Assembly: GCA_022813625.1 (NCBI GenBank)
Contig: JAKLMB010000002.1
Coordinates: 682,001-746,000 of the forward strand
DNA from: Aaosphaeria pasadenensis
Taxonomy: Eukaryota; Ascomycota; Dothideomycetes; Pleosporales
Direction of reading: 5' to 3'
DNA: 64,000 nucleotides
The notes under the pieces: generated by a model
What the model saw: only the letters and a program-made list of their open reading frames with translations
Database searches by the model: none
What the model was told of the DNA's origin: nothing
Shown here: positions 11,847 through 23,712 of the stretch, in pieces
Layout: every line of letters begins with the position of its first letter
Position numbering within the stretch: the first letter of the stretch is position 1
Program-made: the position numbers and the translations under genes

Positions 11847-13405
11847 ATGGCCTTCAACTCTAACCAGGCCGGCTACAACGGTGACGGTAGAACAGTGAGC
11901 CTCAACTTCGACTCAACAAATCAGTACAACCGGGATTATCAGAATTCAAATGGCTGGGTCCATACCAGAGAACCGAACACTCCTCGCTACGAAGCTCCAG
12001 TTACTCCTCGATACGGAGCTCCAGCTACTCCTCGATACCCAGGACCGATAGGACCCAATGGCTATCCAGAGGATCGAAAGGATCAAGACCGAAAAGTCCA
12101 AGACCCCTTCACCGTCGACGAAAGATCTGTTCAACCAACTCCACGCGAATCACCACGTGAATCGTTCGACATCGAGAAGCAAAAGCATGACGCCCACGCA
12201 GTTCCTCACGATCCACATAAGAAGGATCCTAACCAGCCCAAGTTACCGTTTGGCCAACGTCTCCGTCACTTCACGTGGGCTTGGTACACCTTGACGATGA
12301 GTACTGGAGGTGTGGCCACGCTGCTTTCCGTTCAGCCCCATGCATTTCCAGGTCTCATTTCGATTGGTGCAGTATTCTATGTGGTCAATCTGGTTTTCTT
12401 CGCCGCCTTGGGTACTATGATGGTACTCCGCTTCACCAAATTCCCGGGCACCTTCAAGGAATCATTGAAACATGAGAGAGAGGGCCTCTTCTTCCCCACG
12501 TTCTGGTTGTCCGTCGCTACGATTATCACTGGCACGCAGAAATACGTCGTTCAAATGTACGAAGCAGAACATGCCATGAAGGGTTGGATAATCACGAGCA
12601 TGGCTATTGCATTCTGGGTCTACGTTTTTTGCACCTTCTGTCTTGCCATTTTCCAGTATTCCTTCCTCTTCATCGGACATACATACATGCTCCAGAAGTT
12701 CATGCCTTCGTGGCTGTTGCCCATTTTCCCTATCATGCTTGCTGGCACTATTGCATCTGTCATTGCAGCCGACCAACCGATAGGGTCCAGAATGCCCATA
12801 CTGGTAGCGGGATTGGGCTGCCAGGGTCTCGGCTTCACAGTAGCAATCATCATGTACGCTCATTACATTGGCCGCCTTATGCAGGCGGGCTTGCCAAACC
12901 GTGAGCATCGTCCAGCGATGTACATCGGCGTGGGTCCGCCCTCGTTCACATGCCTCGCATTCATCGGCATGGCGAATGCACTTCCTGACGATTTCGATCT
13001 TCAAGGAGATGGGCTCTTGGACGCTCAATTATTGAGAACTTTGGCTCTCGTTGCATCATTGTTTCTTTGGGTTCTGGCCATGTGGTTCTTCATGCTGGCT
13101 ACCATTGCTGTAAGTGTCCCTCAACTCAAAGGCTTGTACAGATTTCTGACACCAGACAGACGCTACATTCTCGACCTGAATACTTCCATCTCGGATGGTG
13201 GGCCATGGTGTTCCCAAACACGGGTTTTGTTATTGCGACTATCAGCATCGGCAACAGTCTAAATGATGAGATCATACGATATGTCGGAAATGGATTGACT
13301 ATCGTGATTATCACCATGTGGTCTTTTGTGATATTCTGCAACTTCCGAGCCGTCGCAGTAGCTGATATCATGTATCCTGGCCGCGATGAAGATGTTGAAG
13401 ACTAG
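11847..13405 (+). CDS. TDT-family malate/sulfite-type transporter
   Basis: Two exons, 11847-13109 and 13160-13405, give 502 aa. The 50-nt intron (GTAAGT...CAG) keeps phase; the alternative AG four bases earlier would break it. The start has a good context (CCAAAATGG) and is the first ATG of the frame. After a polar N-terminal tail of about 130 residues the protein has about ten hydrophobic helices, beginning with FTWAWYTLTMSTGG, the signature of the tellurite-resistance/dicarboxylate transporter (TDT) family that includes fission yeast Mae1 and the sulfite pump Ssu1. Segments such as VGPPSFTCLAFIGMANALP and WWAMVFPNTGF fit this family. It should sit in the plasma membrane and carry C4-dicarboxylates or sulfite; sequence alone does not decide which. 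The tail contains three tandem TPRY repeats (separate entry). Confidence 0.9.
11979..12050 (+). repeat. three 24-nt tandem repeats coding TPRY-x-x-P-x units
   Basis: Three in-frame copies (TPRYEAPV, TPRYGAPA, TPRYPGPI) in the disordered cytosolic N-tail of the transporter. Copy number could vary between strains. Confidence 0.8.
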
Positions 13406-16005
13406 ATATTCAGCCATCCTTAATTCAAACCTTGCAAAATCCGCATCCACCTCGACAAAGTCATTCAGCACAACTTTGCGTTCTCTATCATCAATCACAC
13501 TCTCTCGCATCAATTTGTCATTACTTCTTTCGCCAGCTCCTCAGCTCGCTCCAGCCCTCACGGACCATTTCTTTTGCTCTTTCCTAACGTCATTCGTTAT
13601 ACCCGGTTATTCACAAGCGATTATTACTCGACACTCTTTCTTTCTCGGAACATTGGGATCTCCTAGTTTTTTAAGGATTACAAAATAGATTCTCTTTGTA
13701 CAAATTTATGATAATACTTTTGCATATCGGTGGGGAGTATCTGAAAGCATTTTAGGTATTTGGGCATATATCATTGGGAAAACCGGTTGGCCGGGAAAAT
13801 ATAGCATAGCAGCATTATCGAATATCTACTACCCATGAGCGCTCACTCAAAATCTACACAATCTGAACGGTCGATCTGTCCATCAATCTGATGCTGATCT
13901 TCAAAATCGACAGCCTCGGACAGCTTCCTTCTTCCCACACATCATCCCCAGACCAGACGCCAATGTCTTAGAATCTGTATCAGCAAAGAAACCCTCGAAT
14001 GAATGCTCCACGTACCAATTCCATCAGCTTCAATGATATAAAAATCACGGATAAAGCTTCCCCGACGAGCCATGGTGTTTCCACCCAAGGCTTGTCCACG
14101 CCTTGGTGTTTGACTTGGTCCAGAACACTGAGCCTGGAGACGCCTAAAGATAAGATGAAAACATTGGCATACCTTAACGCGGCCTTGGTAGAGGTCGAGG
14201 GTTTCTTATATCACTTGGCTTCTCGAGAACCTTCCCCCGATAAGATGTTTGGTCTACAGTTTCGAGGAGGAAGCCAATGTGTTTAGCAAACGTCTTGAGA
14301 TGCGAGGATGAAGAAACCCGGGACTTGGTATTGAAGTGCGGGAGAGATCATGAAGATGTTTCCTTTCTCCCCGGGGGGAGGTTTGTGGATATAACCCAGC
14401 ACGATCGTAACATCTTTCGAACCTCCAGATTCCCCGGAAAGACCACTCTCCGCTCTCAACCAATTTCTCCATATTTCCCTCAACGCATATCTCATAATGG
14501 ATCCCAGTCTCTTTATCATTGCTATGTCAAGCTTGATGGTGATCGCGTTTCCAAATCTCACCGCCGCGCGACCCATCCAGTCTGGTAACGTGAGGGTGAA
14601 CTGCCAAATGTGCATATACCTCCCACATGCCACCATCACAACGCCGCCCTGAGCAATAAACCTATCCCTTTGGCCACCCAATCTACATGCCATTTGGCAA
14701 TCGGGGCCACAGGACGGACGTGTTGTCATGTACATCACATCACATCACTATGATCAACCCCGTCCTTCATTTCTCCGAGAAGCACATCTTTCAAGCCGAC
14801 CGGCTATGCTTCCCTGTTCATCATCTCCTCTCAACAAATCATGTTCGGCATAACCCTCGGCGGGAAACCGTGTTACGGGTTGATGTTATTATGGGCCGAA
14901 CATCGGCATTGTACCGACATATAGGATACTGGTGGAGACCTTTGATGCACAAATATACCGCCAAGATGCATGGGTGGTTTATCGATGATGCTTAGGTTGT
15001 CGTAGCTGGTGTGTGATGGTCCAGTTTTTATTTATTCATTTCTTTCCTTATGATGGGATGGATTTCGTTCATGCACGCACTCATGATCGCGGGTTTTGGT
15101 TTTGGTTTTATGGACTTTATTAAGGGGATTTCGACTTTCATTCGTTTGATATCCGGGGGGGGGTGGTGCCTTGGTGTTCAGTTGGGTTCGAGGGAGTGGA
15201 TGGGATACCATAGCAGTGTACCGCTCAATACTCATGAATTATGATGCTCCTTTTTTCTCCTATCATGGAAGATCAGTCGGACGTACAGTGATTGCCATCG
15301 TTGCGCAAACATGGTTGAACTTATTTCATCCGTACGCGATTGCTTGCTTGCTTGATGGATTCTGTTGTAATTAAATATACGCGTACGCCGCCTCCACTCT
15401 CGGAGAATTGCCAATCCGCATGGTAGATCAGAGGGGTGATGATCTGCAGTGGTTGCCTGTACTGCCATCTTCGGTGTTGGTCGATCGGGTTTTGACGTGT
15501 CCGTAGCCGGACGATCGTTCAAAATAGTGGCCGATTGAGCGCGCACACGACAACTTTCCTTATTGGGATGCCTGGATGATTAACGAGATATCCTATAAGA
15601 GGGAGGGTCGCCCGAAATGGGAATAAGCCAGATTTTGAAGCGGATTTTGGGAGGGATGTTGTGAGGATGAGGCTGGTGTCTTTGTAGGTATGGCGATATT
15701 GCACTAAGTCGCACTAGCTTTGCCGGCTTGACATCGCGATAGAGACATCCCAAGTAGTTTGAGTACATAACTTCATTACAGACATTTTCTATACTTGTCA
15801 AATTTACGAGTGCGACATCATGTGTTCTCGCGTCATCAGTTCCATGGATTCATTGCTCGAAAAGCATACCGAGTACCTTGATGGAGCACCCGAGGTGCAG
15901 CATGCTCATCAAGGTACTCGTTGACCTCGATATATTCTATCTCGTACTTTTGCTTCATTTTGACCCGTGAACATAAAATTGAACGTCTACAGTCTTGAAA
16001 TCAAC
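13406..16005. other. gene-poor interval
   Basis: 2.6 kb between two plus-strand genes. The longest open frame (minus strand, about 14283-14738) has no conserved feature and an implausible composition. A strong inverted repeat lies near the right end (separate entry). No gene is supported. Confidence 0.55.
15870..15920. repeat. inverted repeat upstream of the flavoprotein gene
   Basis: The left arm (15870-15888) and right arm (15903-15920) are complementary over 18 bp with one unpaired G, around a 14-nt spacer. The centre lies about 110 bp before the ATG at 16006, in the promoter or 5' leader. It could form an RNA hairpin or bind a dimeric regulator. Confidence 0.75.
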
Positions 16006-17788
16006 ATGCATGTACACGATGTTCTCATAGTCGGTGCCGGTCCATGCAGCCTAGCAATGGCCGCGCGCCTCCGTGAACAGACGCCATCCGCAACCTTCAC
16101 CGACGACGAGCACCAGCGATACCACTGGATCCGCAAGCACGGCAAGAAGATGAACATCAAGAACTGGAGGACGCAGGAGAACTCACTCCCCACACCACCC
16201 TCAACCCCCGATACCTCGGACTGCGGGTGCGACCAGCACGAGGGCGCAGCTGCTGGGAAGGCCGACAGTGGGATAGATATGCTCGTTCTTGACGCAGATG
16301 GAGCAGATTGGATGGCAAAATGGCACAGGCTGTTTAAGACCTTCGGCATCGTGCATTTGCGCAGCCCGATGTTCTTCCACGTTGACCCTTCCGATCGTGA
16401 TGCCTTGCTCGGATATGCGTACGAGATGGAGAGAGAAGATGAATTATACGCTCTTCCTGGCTGCGTGGGGAAGGGGATAAGCAAGCATCGCAAGAAGAAG
16501 AAACGTAATGCCATGGGACGAATGTCTCAAGGTGGTCCGGAGATCGACGAGCGTGATAGGAAGGACTACTACACGCCTTCCACGAAATTGTTTGCAGCAC
16601 ATTGCGAGCAGGTTTCGCAAAGATATTCAATTGGGAAGGAAATGATTAGACATGAGAAGGTTATGGACATTGAGTATCAGAAGTTGGCAAACTTCCAAGA
16701 TGCACAACTCGATGCTCTGCAAGCTGAGGATGACTCGGTGGAAGAGCGGAAAGTCTTCAAGGTTACCACTGACAAAGGCGTTCGTTTTGCAAACATTGTT
16801 GTGCTCGCTGTTGGACCAGGAAACGCTCCTTCGATTCCCGATATACCAGGTCTGGAGCAATCGAGTCCTCATGCAGGTTACACTCATGCAATGCACTTGA
16901 AGCAAATTCCTCCGCCAAACATGGTATCCAAGATCAAGATGAAAGCTCAGACTAACATGCTCATTGTTGGTGGTGGTCTTTCGAGTGTTCAAATTGCCGA
17001 CCTCGCCCTTCAGCGCGGGGTTTCCCGAGTGTATTTGATGATGCGTGGACCTCTCAAGATCAAGTATTTCGACATGGATCTCGAATGGGTTGGGAAATTT
17101 CGCAACTTCAATCAAGCCGCTTTCTGGTCCGCTGATACTGACGAAGGTTAGTACGCCTTGAACATTCTGTAGTGCATTTACTAACATCTAATTTATAGAG
17201 CGCCTCGAGATGTACCTGGAGGCCCGCAATGGAGGCAGTGTCACGCCGCGTTACCGCAAGGTTCTTGATGGACATCTGAACACTGGAAAGATTGTGCTTC
17301 ATACTTTCACCACATTGGAGTCTGTAAAATGGAACGGAATATCTGAAAGATGGGCCTGCACCACTTCATCATCCGACATTTGCCTTCCTTCTATCGACCA
17401 CATCGTGTTTGCAACGGGTGTGCAGACGGACATTCGAACCATGCCGTTTATGCAGAGCATTCTGAGAGACCATCCAATTGAGATTATGGGAGGCTTCCCC
17501 TGTTTGACTGATGACCTTATGTGGTCTGATGAAGTTCCACTGTTCGCCTCAGGACGGCTGGGTGCTCTGAGATTAGGTCCTGGTGCGCCAAACCTAGTGG
17601 GAGCAAGGATTGGTGCGGAGAGAATCTCATGGAACGTCCAAGATCTCTTAGACAAAATGAACGGTCGAAGAAGGACGAGTGGTCAGAGTGAAGATGAAAG
17701 TGATGGTGATAATGAGGAACTAGCTGAGTACGCCGCAGCTCGAAGCAATCGCTATAATAGCTTAGTGAACGCTGGAGGGGACGAGTAG
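16006..17788 (+). CDS. FAD/NAD(P)-binding oxidoreductase (flavin monooxygenase-like)
   Basis: Two exons, 16006-17146 and 17199-17788, give 576 aa. The intron (GTTAGT...TATAG, CTAAC branch site) splits a Glu codon correctly. The first in-frame ATG is at 16006. Two nucleotide-binding motifs are clear: GAGPCS near the N-terminus (FAD) and GGGLSS near residue 325 (NAD(P)H). FATGVQTD near the end is the usual ATG motif of class B flavoprotein monooxygenases. A low-complexity loop (PTPPSTPDTSD) sits near residue 60, and the C-terminus is acidic. The layout resembles fungal proteins related to OSGIN and L-ornithine/lysine N-monooxygenases. It would use FAD and NAD(P)H to oxidise a small substrate that I cannot name. 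An inverted repeat precedes the gene. Confidence 0.87.
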
Positions 17789-18107
17789 CAAGAGTCTTCC
17801 TTTAGTCGATGAATCTGAGAATTACTTTGTCTCCAAGTATAGTACCATGGCAGGGCAGACTGACTTGAAGGCCTTCACCTGTCCCACCTTCACCTTGCTC
17901 GCTTCCACCTTGGCCCGCCCCGAACTATTTATTGCTCTCTCCACCCAGCCCCAAACCTTCTCCCCTGCAACAACTTCGCACCCAGCAGACTGACCCAAGA
18001 GATCAAAAGCTGACAAGAAAGCAGACACAGGTTCAATACCTCTACGACGAACACGAAGTTGTTCGCCCCACACACACACCTCCGACTTCCACTGGCCATC
18101 AACAGCC
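17789..18107. other. short intergenic promoter region
   Basis: 319 bp between two plus-strand genes, C/A-rich toward the next ATG. No other feature seen. Confidence 0.6.
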
Positions 18108-19472
18108 ATGTCGGAGGTTGAGTACGATCTTCGAGAGGGTCCCGCGGTGACCAACTCAGTGCCGCCCCTCAGTCGGGGCGGCCAAAGGGTTGAGATCCTC
18201 GGGATCACCCTCTTCCTCCTCCAGATCCTCCTCGTGGCGCTCTTCTACGTAGGGCGCTACATGACCAACAATCACCGGGGCATTGGCGCCCGGCTCGTCA
18301 TGCCGCTGGCACTCTTCTGCCAGACGGCGAACATCGCCAGTTGCCTGGGTACGTGGCTTCATCTGCACCCTGACTGCCAAGTCAGTGAAAAGAAAACGCA
18401 ACTGACTGACCTCACACGATAGTGCAAAACCGCATCGGGCTCGTAGGATACCCCATTATCATCGCCAAACTCGTCAAACCAGGCGTGGAAGTCACCCTCT
18501 TCAAGGCCATGAAGGCCTCCGAATACACCTATCTCTACGCTATCATCGTCCCTAAACTCATCATCCTCCAAATCTACCACACCACGTTCACCCTGCGAAG
18601 AACTACCAAATGGGCCACCTACGTGGCCGGGTTCCTCGTCTTCGCACACTTCGTCGTCTCCATCTATTTCTCGACATTCAGCTGCCAGCCGTATGCGAAG
18701 TTTTGGAACGACTCGCTCAAGGGCACATGCATAGACATGATGCTCCAATTCAAGATCCTAAGCGGGCTCAGCATCGCAGCCAACGTCATGCTGCTAGCGA
18801 TACCGTGGTATGGGCTTCGAGACATGCAGTTCAACCACGCGACCAGAATGAGCCTGACGAGTACGTTTGGCGTCGCTAGAATGTAAGTCGTCCCACTGTC
18901 CCCCCCAAAACCCTTCTCACCATTCAAATCCAACAACATAAAGCTAACGGAGTGAAACCAACAGCGGCGTCATAACCAGCCTCCTCCGCCTCCACAACGC
19001 CCTCGTCAACGACATCACTAAAGACCCAACCGCCCACCTCCCCCGCTACCTCACCTATTCCATCCTTGAGCCCGCCGCGTACCTCCTCACCGCATGCTGC
19101 CCCGCGCTCAGAGCGATCAAGCGGCGTTTCCTGGGCCAACCAAATCTTACGGCACGGCTCTTGGCTTTTTTCACCCGCAGCAGGAGGACGACGACGAACC
19201 AGACGGAGGATATTGAGTTACAGGAACTTGAATTCATCACGATGCCGGCGACGGTGCGGACGGAGAGTACGGAACATTTGATCACGGAGAACACGGAACA
19301 TGTTGACGCGGAGAGTACGATGACTTCGAGTGCGGAAAGTACGCAGCAGTCGGACGGTGCTGAGAGGGGCGAGAGCAGCAGTAGCAGCGCAGTGACGACC
19401 ACAGATGTAGAGCTGAGGCCTGAGACGCCGCGTTCGGCGCAGGCTCAAAGAGCTTGGAGTCGTTTTGAGTAA
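18108..19472 (+). CDS. fungal rhodopsin-fold (SAT4/PTH11-like) seven-helix membrane protein
   Basis: Three exons (18108-18348, 18423-18882, 18965-19472) give 402 aa with consensus splice sites and correct phases. The hydrophobic segments begin with ITLFLLQILLVALFYVGR. Family-typical residues include the conserved TFSCQPYAKFWN loop and the polar motif FGVARIGVITSLLRL spanning the last intron. This is the pattern of the fungal-rhodopsin domain family (often annotated as integral membrane or PTH11-like GPCR). The C-terminal about 120 residues are cytosolic, Ser/Thr/Glu-rich and probably disordered. Such proteins are thought to sense surface or nutrient cues, but ligands are mostly unknown. It lies next to, and converges on, the NRPS gene, without evidence of joint function. 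Confidence 0.9.
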
Positions 19473-19781
19473 GAGTCGTCGTTCCAGTGAAGACTTGTCG
19501 TTCAGCTCTTTTTGCTGTTGGCGAAGACTGCAGGGTTGGACATTGGAGAGATAAAAAGAGAGAGAGACGTTTGAGAGTTAGTGAGTTGGCCATTGACAGA
19601 ACTTCTTGATGTCTGACCGAGTAGGCGTACATAGAGTTCTAAGCGCAGTTCACCACAGCGTCATTGTAGATTGAGATTCGACTGGTATTAAGAATTCAAA
19701 CAAAGTTCAAAAGCTTCGTAAACATTAACGCCCGCTCTAAGTGAATAATCCGTGACCCATTTTAAGCTATATGGCTTCCTT
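19473..19781. other. convergent 3' intergenic region
   Basis: Holds the 3' ends of the receptor and NRPS transcripts. Nothing else is seen. Confidence 0.6.
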
Positions 19782-22700
19782 TTATAGTACAACAACATCG
19801 CTCATCAACGTGTCCAGCGGCAGCTCCACGAGCCTCTGCAGTAACGAGCCAAACTGGTTAACGAAGACCTCCATCTCGGGCTTCTTCAAGCTCGCGTTCT
19901 TGAACTCGACGACTAGATCCACACCGCCGTCCACAGTGACGCATTCGAAGATCAAAGCCAGTCTGCCCATCTCTTCGTGAAACGAAAGCCGCTCGCCAAA
20001 GATGTCGCTCGGGATCGCGAGATGCCGTGGCTGGACGGCGAAGAGCGCTCTGAAAGTGCATGCCTGAGCAGCATCCGAGCTCGCCTGTCTAATCTGCGGT
20101 ATGCCGATATGGCCATGCTGGACGGTACCAAGATTTGCCTGGCGGACGGCGTCGAAGAAGGTTCCGATCGTTGTGTTGCGGTTGACGCGGCTGCGGAAGG
20201 GCATAGAGTAGATTGTGGGACCAGCGGTGCTGATGATGGAGTGGAGGGGCGTGTCGCGGCCGGAGAACGTCATACCAAATGTTACGTCATCTGAGCCAGA
20301 GTATGCGGCGAAGAGGAGACTGAAGGCGGCTTGCGCGATGATGGCGAATGTGAATTCTGCGGGTCGTGCTGTGACGGGTACGAATTGGTTGATGATGCTG
20401 TTGGTGGCGTCAGGGCCTTCGGGGACGGGTGGCCATGATGGGGCGGGGCTGCCTTCTAATGTGGTTTTCCAGAAATCCATGGAGGGCTGAAGAGGTAGTT
20501 TGTTGATGTATGCGACGTAGTTTTTGAAAGGTGAGAGTGAATCGAATTTGCCCTGCAATCAGCGGTTAGCCTGAGGTTGTTGTACAATTCGGGAAGTGAC
20601 TTACCATTTTGCAATACTGAGCGACTCGTTCGAAAATCATAGAAAGCATGAAAGAATCGTAAAGCGCGTGGTGACCCCCGAATACGAAGACAAAGTTACC
20701 CGAAGGTCCTTTACGAATTATACCCAACCGCGCCAACCGCGTTCCAAAATCCATATCTGCGTGGTCGTTTCGGGATTTGAAGTCCTCCTCAGTATCGTAA
20801 AAGTCCCATTCAAGAGACTTCATCAGCACCTGAAGCCTTCCTGCGTCAGGATCGGCGACAATGCGTGTCCGAAGGATATCTGCTGATCGCACGACCCGGT
20901 CCCAGCCTGCCATGAAGATATCCAATGGCACTGTTGGCGGTGGCTGGAAGGTCATGGTCAAGATATAGGTGCCTGGACGCATGCGACCAGCGTTTACGAG
21001 CATGTCCTGCACAGGGGTGGTAGGATAAATATCTTGTATTTGATCCAGATCGACTTTACATGCCTCGGCACAGCGTGCCTTGAGGGTTGCAATGTCTGAT
21101 GATGATCGTAGAAGGGAGAATGGATCTGGAGATGCATCTTGCGCTTGTGATTCCAGGAGAGTCATCTGTGACGCCATGTCGGACAAGCGAGGATGCGTCA
21201 TAGTAGTTGACACTGGCAAATGGAATCCCTTTCTCGTCGCGGCCGTCACCAAGTGCATCGCAGTCAAGGAATCGCCACCTTGTCGAATGAAGTCACTGTC
21301 CGGTCCGAGGTTTGATGGATCGAGCTCGAGCACATCAACCCAAAGATCTCTGAGTTGCTCCTCCTGAGGAGTTAGTGACCTACTTAAAACTTTATTGGAC
21401 TTTGGCTCCGTCAAGGAGAAAGCCTGTAGTTCGTCTTGGGTCAAGTCGGACGCGATTTGGCGTAGCCTGGCAATATCCCGCTTGCCATTCGCAGTGAAAG
21501 GTACATGGTGGATCGGAACGTATAGCGTAGGAACCATATAAGCAGGAAGTGCAACAGAAAGATGCTCTTTCGCCTTTCGTAGCAAACACGTTCCGTTGGG
21601 GGTTAGTGACAAGGTAGAACCCTCATGTTCCACATTATCGACAGCATTAGAGCTCCTGACAAACACCAAAAATGCAATGAGGGGATGTCTACTCCTGTGT
21701 CCTGGGGCATTGTTGGTGTTGAGGACTACGCAGGCACTGTCGATGTCACAGACAGCGTCTTTGATATGATACTCAATTTCATCGAGCTCTACTCGCTGGC
21801 CATGAAGCTTGACTTGGTTGTCTTTACGAGCGATGAAGGTGAATGTGGCGTCATGTGCTTCAAGGCGCACCAAATCTCCAGCTTTGTACAAGCGACGTGG
21901 TGCGGCATTTGCAGGTCGCGGAGGTAGCCATGGTGCGTCTCTCTCTCCAAGGAAGGCGAGGCGTGTACGCTCCGGATTATGTAGGTATCCTCTAGCTACG
22001 GTGCGGCCCTCGACGACCAACTCGCCTGGGCATCCGATGGGCGCCAATCTGGTATGATCTCTTGGATCAACTACCCACATGCGACAGCCTGCTGCCGTTC
22101 CGAAGGTAGAGGGTGGCTGGCCGGGCTTGATGGCTTCACTTCCGGCACAGTAGATGGCGCACTCGGAAGGGCCCATGACAAGATGTAGGGATACACTCTT
22201 CGCCCAATGTGCAACGTGTTTCGGCGAAGGCTTCTCGCCGCCAAGTAGGAGCCGGCGTAGCGAAGGAATGTCACTAGGGTCCAACAACGAAAGTACAGAC
22301 GGCGTCAAGAATGCCCAGTTGATCTGCAATTTTCGAGCTGCTTCGGCCAGGTTGTCAACTCTTTCTTGCTCGGATGGCGAACAGACGCATGCACCGCGAG
22401 CAAGAGCATAGAAAATGTCTCCTACACTGGCATCGAATGTGTAGGAAGCAAATTGGAGGATTCGTGTTCCTGGGCCGATACCAAAGCGATCTGACATAGC
22501 TTGGCAACTCGTGGCCACTGACCCATGCTCGAGGATAATGCCCTTGGGGGTACCAGTGGATCCGGAAGTAAATGTGAAAGAAGCAGCATAATGAGGCTCG
22601 GGAGTAGGTAATGGAAATGCAGCCTCTGTTGGAGGGGGGAGTGAGGCAATGAATTGCTCATCGACAAGAAGCCCTGGTAGCGATTCGCGGGACTTATGTT

Positions 22701-23712
22701 CAGCAAGACGCTCTTTGTTCTGCTCGTCTACAATCAATAGAGAGACGTTGACAGTAGCCTGGCAGGCGTCGAGAATAGCCGACTGGCGCTGGACTGGGTT
22801 TTTGATACCCAAGTGGACAAAGCTTGCACCGGTTCGCAGGACGGCAGTCATTACGACTATTGCCGTTGCCGATTTGTCCACGCACAATGCAACTGTATCC
22901 TGGGGCGCGACCCCTCTACGCACCATTTCTAGGGCCAGCCTTTCGGACATGTCGTCAATCTCGCCATAGGTGAGGTTCCTATCCCAGGAGCATACTGCTG
23001 GGGCAGAAGGTTGAAGACGAGCATGACGCAAGAAGAGACTGACCAATGTCTCATTGACCACCGGGGCCTCCTCTTCATTCCATCGCAGCAGATACTCTCT
23101 GTCCAAAGCGCTGAAGATGTCGACGTCTCGAATGTATGTTGTTGGGTGCAATGTGCGCAACTGGTGGACGGCCTGTTCTAGATGTGCTAGCAACAGATCG
23201 ATTTCCGCCTGTGAGGTATGGACGCCTGCAGCATGGATAGCGACGTTATCCCTAATGCTTTCCTCCCCGCCAGGCCCGCCGGCGACTGTTACATTGATGG
23301 CGGAACCGAGTGAGACGGCGGGTGCGGGTGTGACGCCATTGCGTGGATGGCTTCCGACGGTCAGCGTGCTAGGGAAGGGTGACAGGCGGGCAGAAGACTT
23401 GTTTGACAGAAGCTCCGCCGAGGCCGCCTTCTTCAGCTTTTCCCTCACTTGGCTCAGAAAGCCACAAATGTCAGTCTCGGCGGGGAACGTTAAATGGAGA
23501 ATGCGCATGCCATCATTTGACAATGTTTGGGAGTGCCCTCCAATTGTGTAGCCGAACGATACTTCGTCAGCCTCGCCGTCGCCGCTATGTCGTCCCAGCA
23601 CAACGGCCCATGCAGCGCAGTACAACTCCTCCGCCGAAAAATGGCCGTATGTTGGGGGGGACTCCAATGTTCTGAGGGTACCATTGCTTGGTATGGTTTC
23701 TCCGACTGCCAT
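19782..23712 (-). CDS. monomodular non-ribosomal peptide synthetase (half C-A-T-C)
   Basis: Two exons, 23712-20605 and 20552-19782, give 1292 aa. The intron (GTAAGT...GCAG) lies between codons. Residues 1-200 match only the C-terminal half of a condensation domain; no HHxxxDG motif precedes them, and none is seen in the 1 kb upstream. The adenylation domain (about 225-745) has FTFTSGSTGTPKG (A3), FDAS (A4), GPSE in place of GPTE (A5), YKAGDL (A7) and NGK (A10). The carrier domain has GGDSL with the phosphopantetheine Ser815. The final condensation domain has HHALYDS (1014-1020), where the usual terminal Gly is Ser. It should activate one amino acid and condense, release or cyclise it. By eye the ten-residue A-domain code reads D-A-G-F-L-G-V-I-Y-K, too uncertain for a substrate call. 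No tailoring cluster is evident. Confidence 0.9.

Noticed and set aside
14283..14738. 151-codon minus-strand frame
   Set aside because: No conserved feature, no flanking exons, unusual residue composition.
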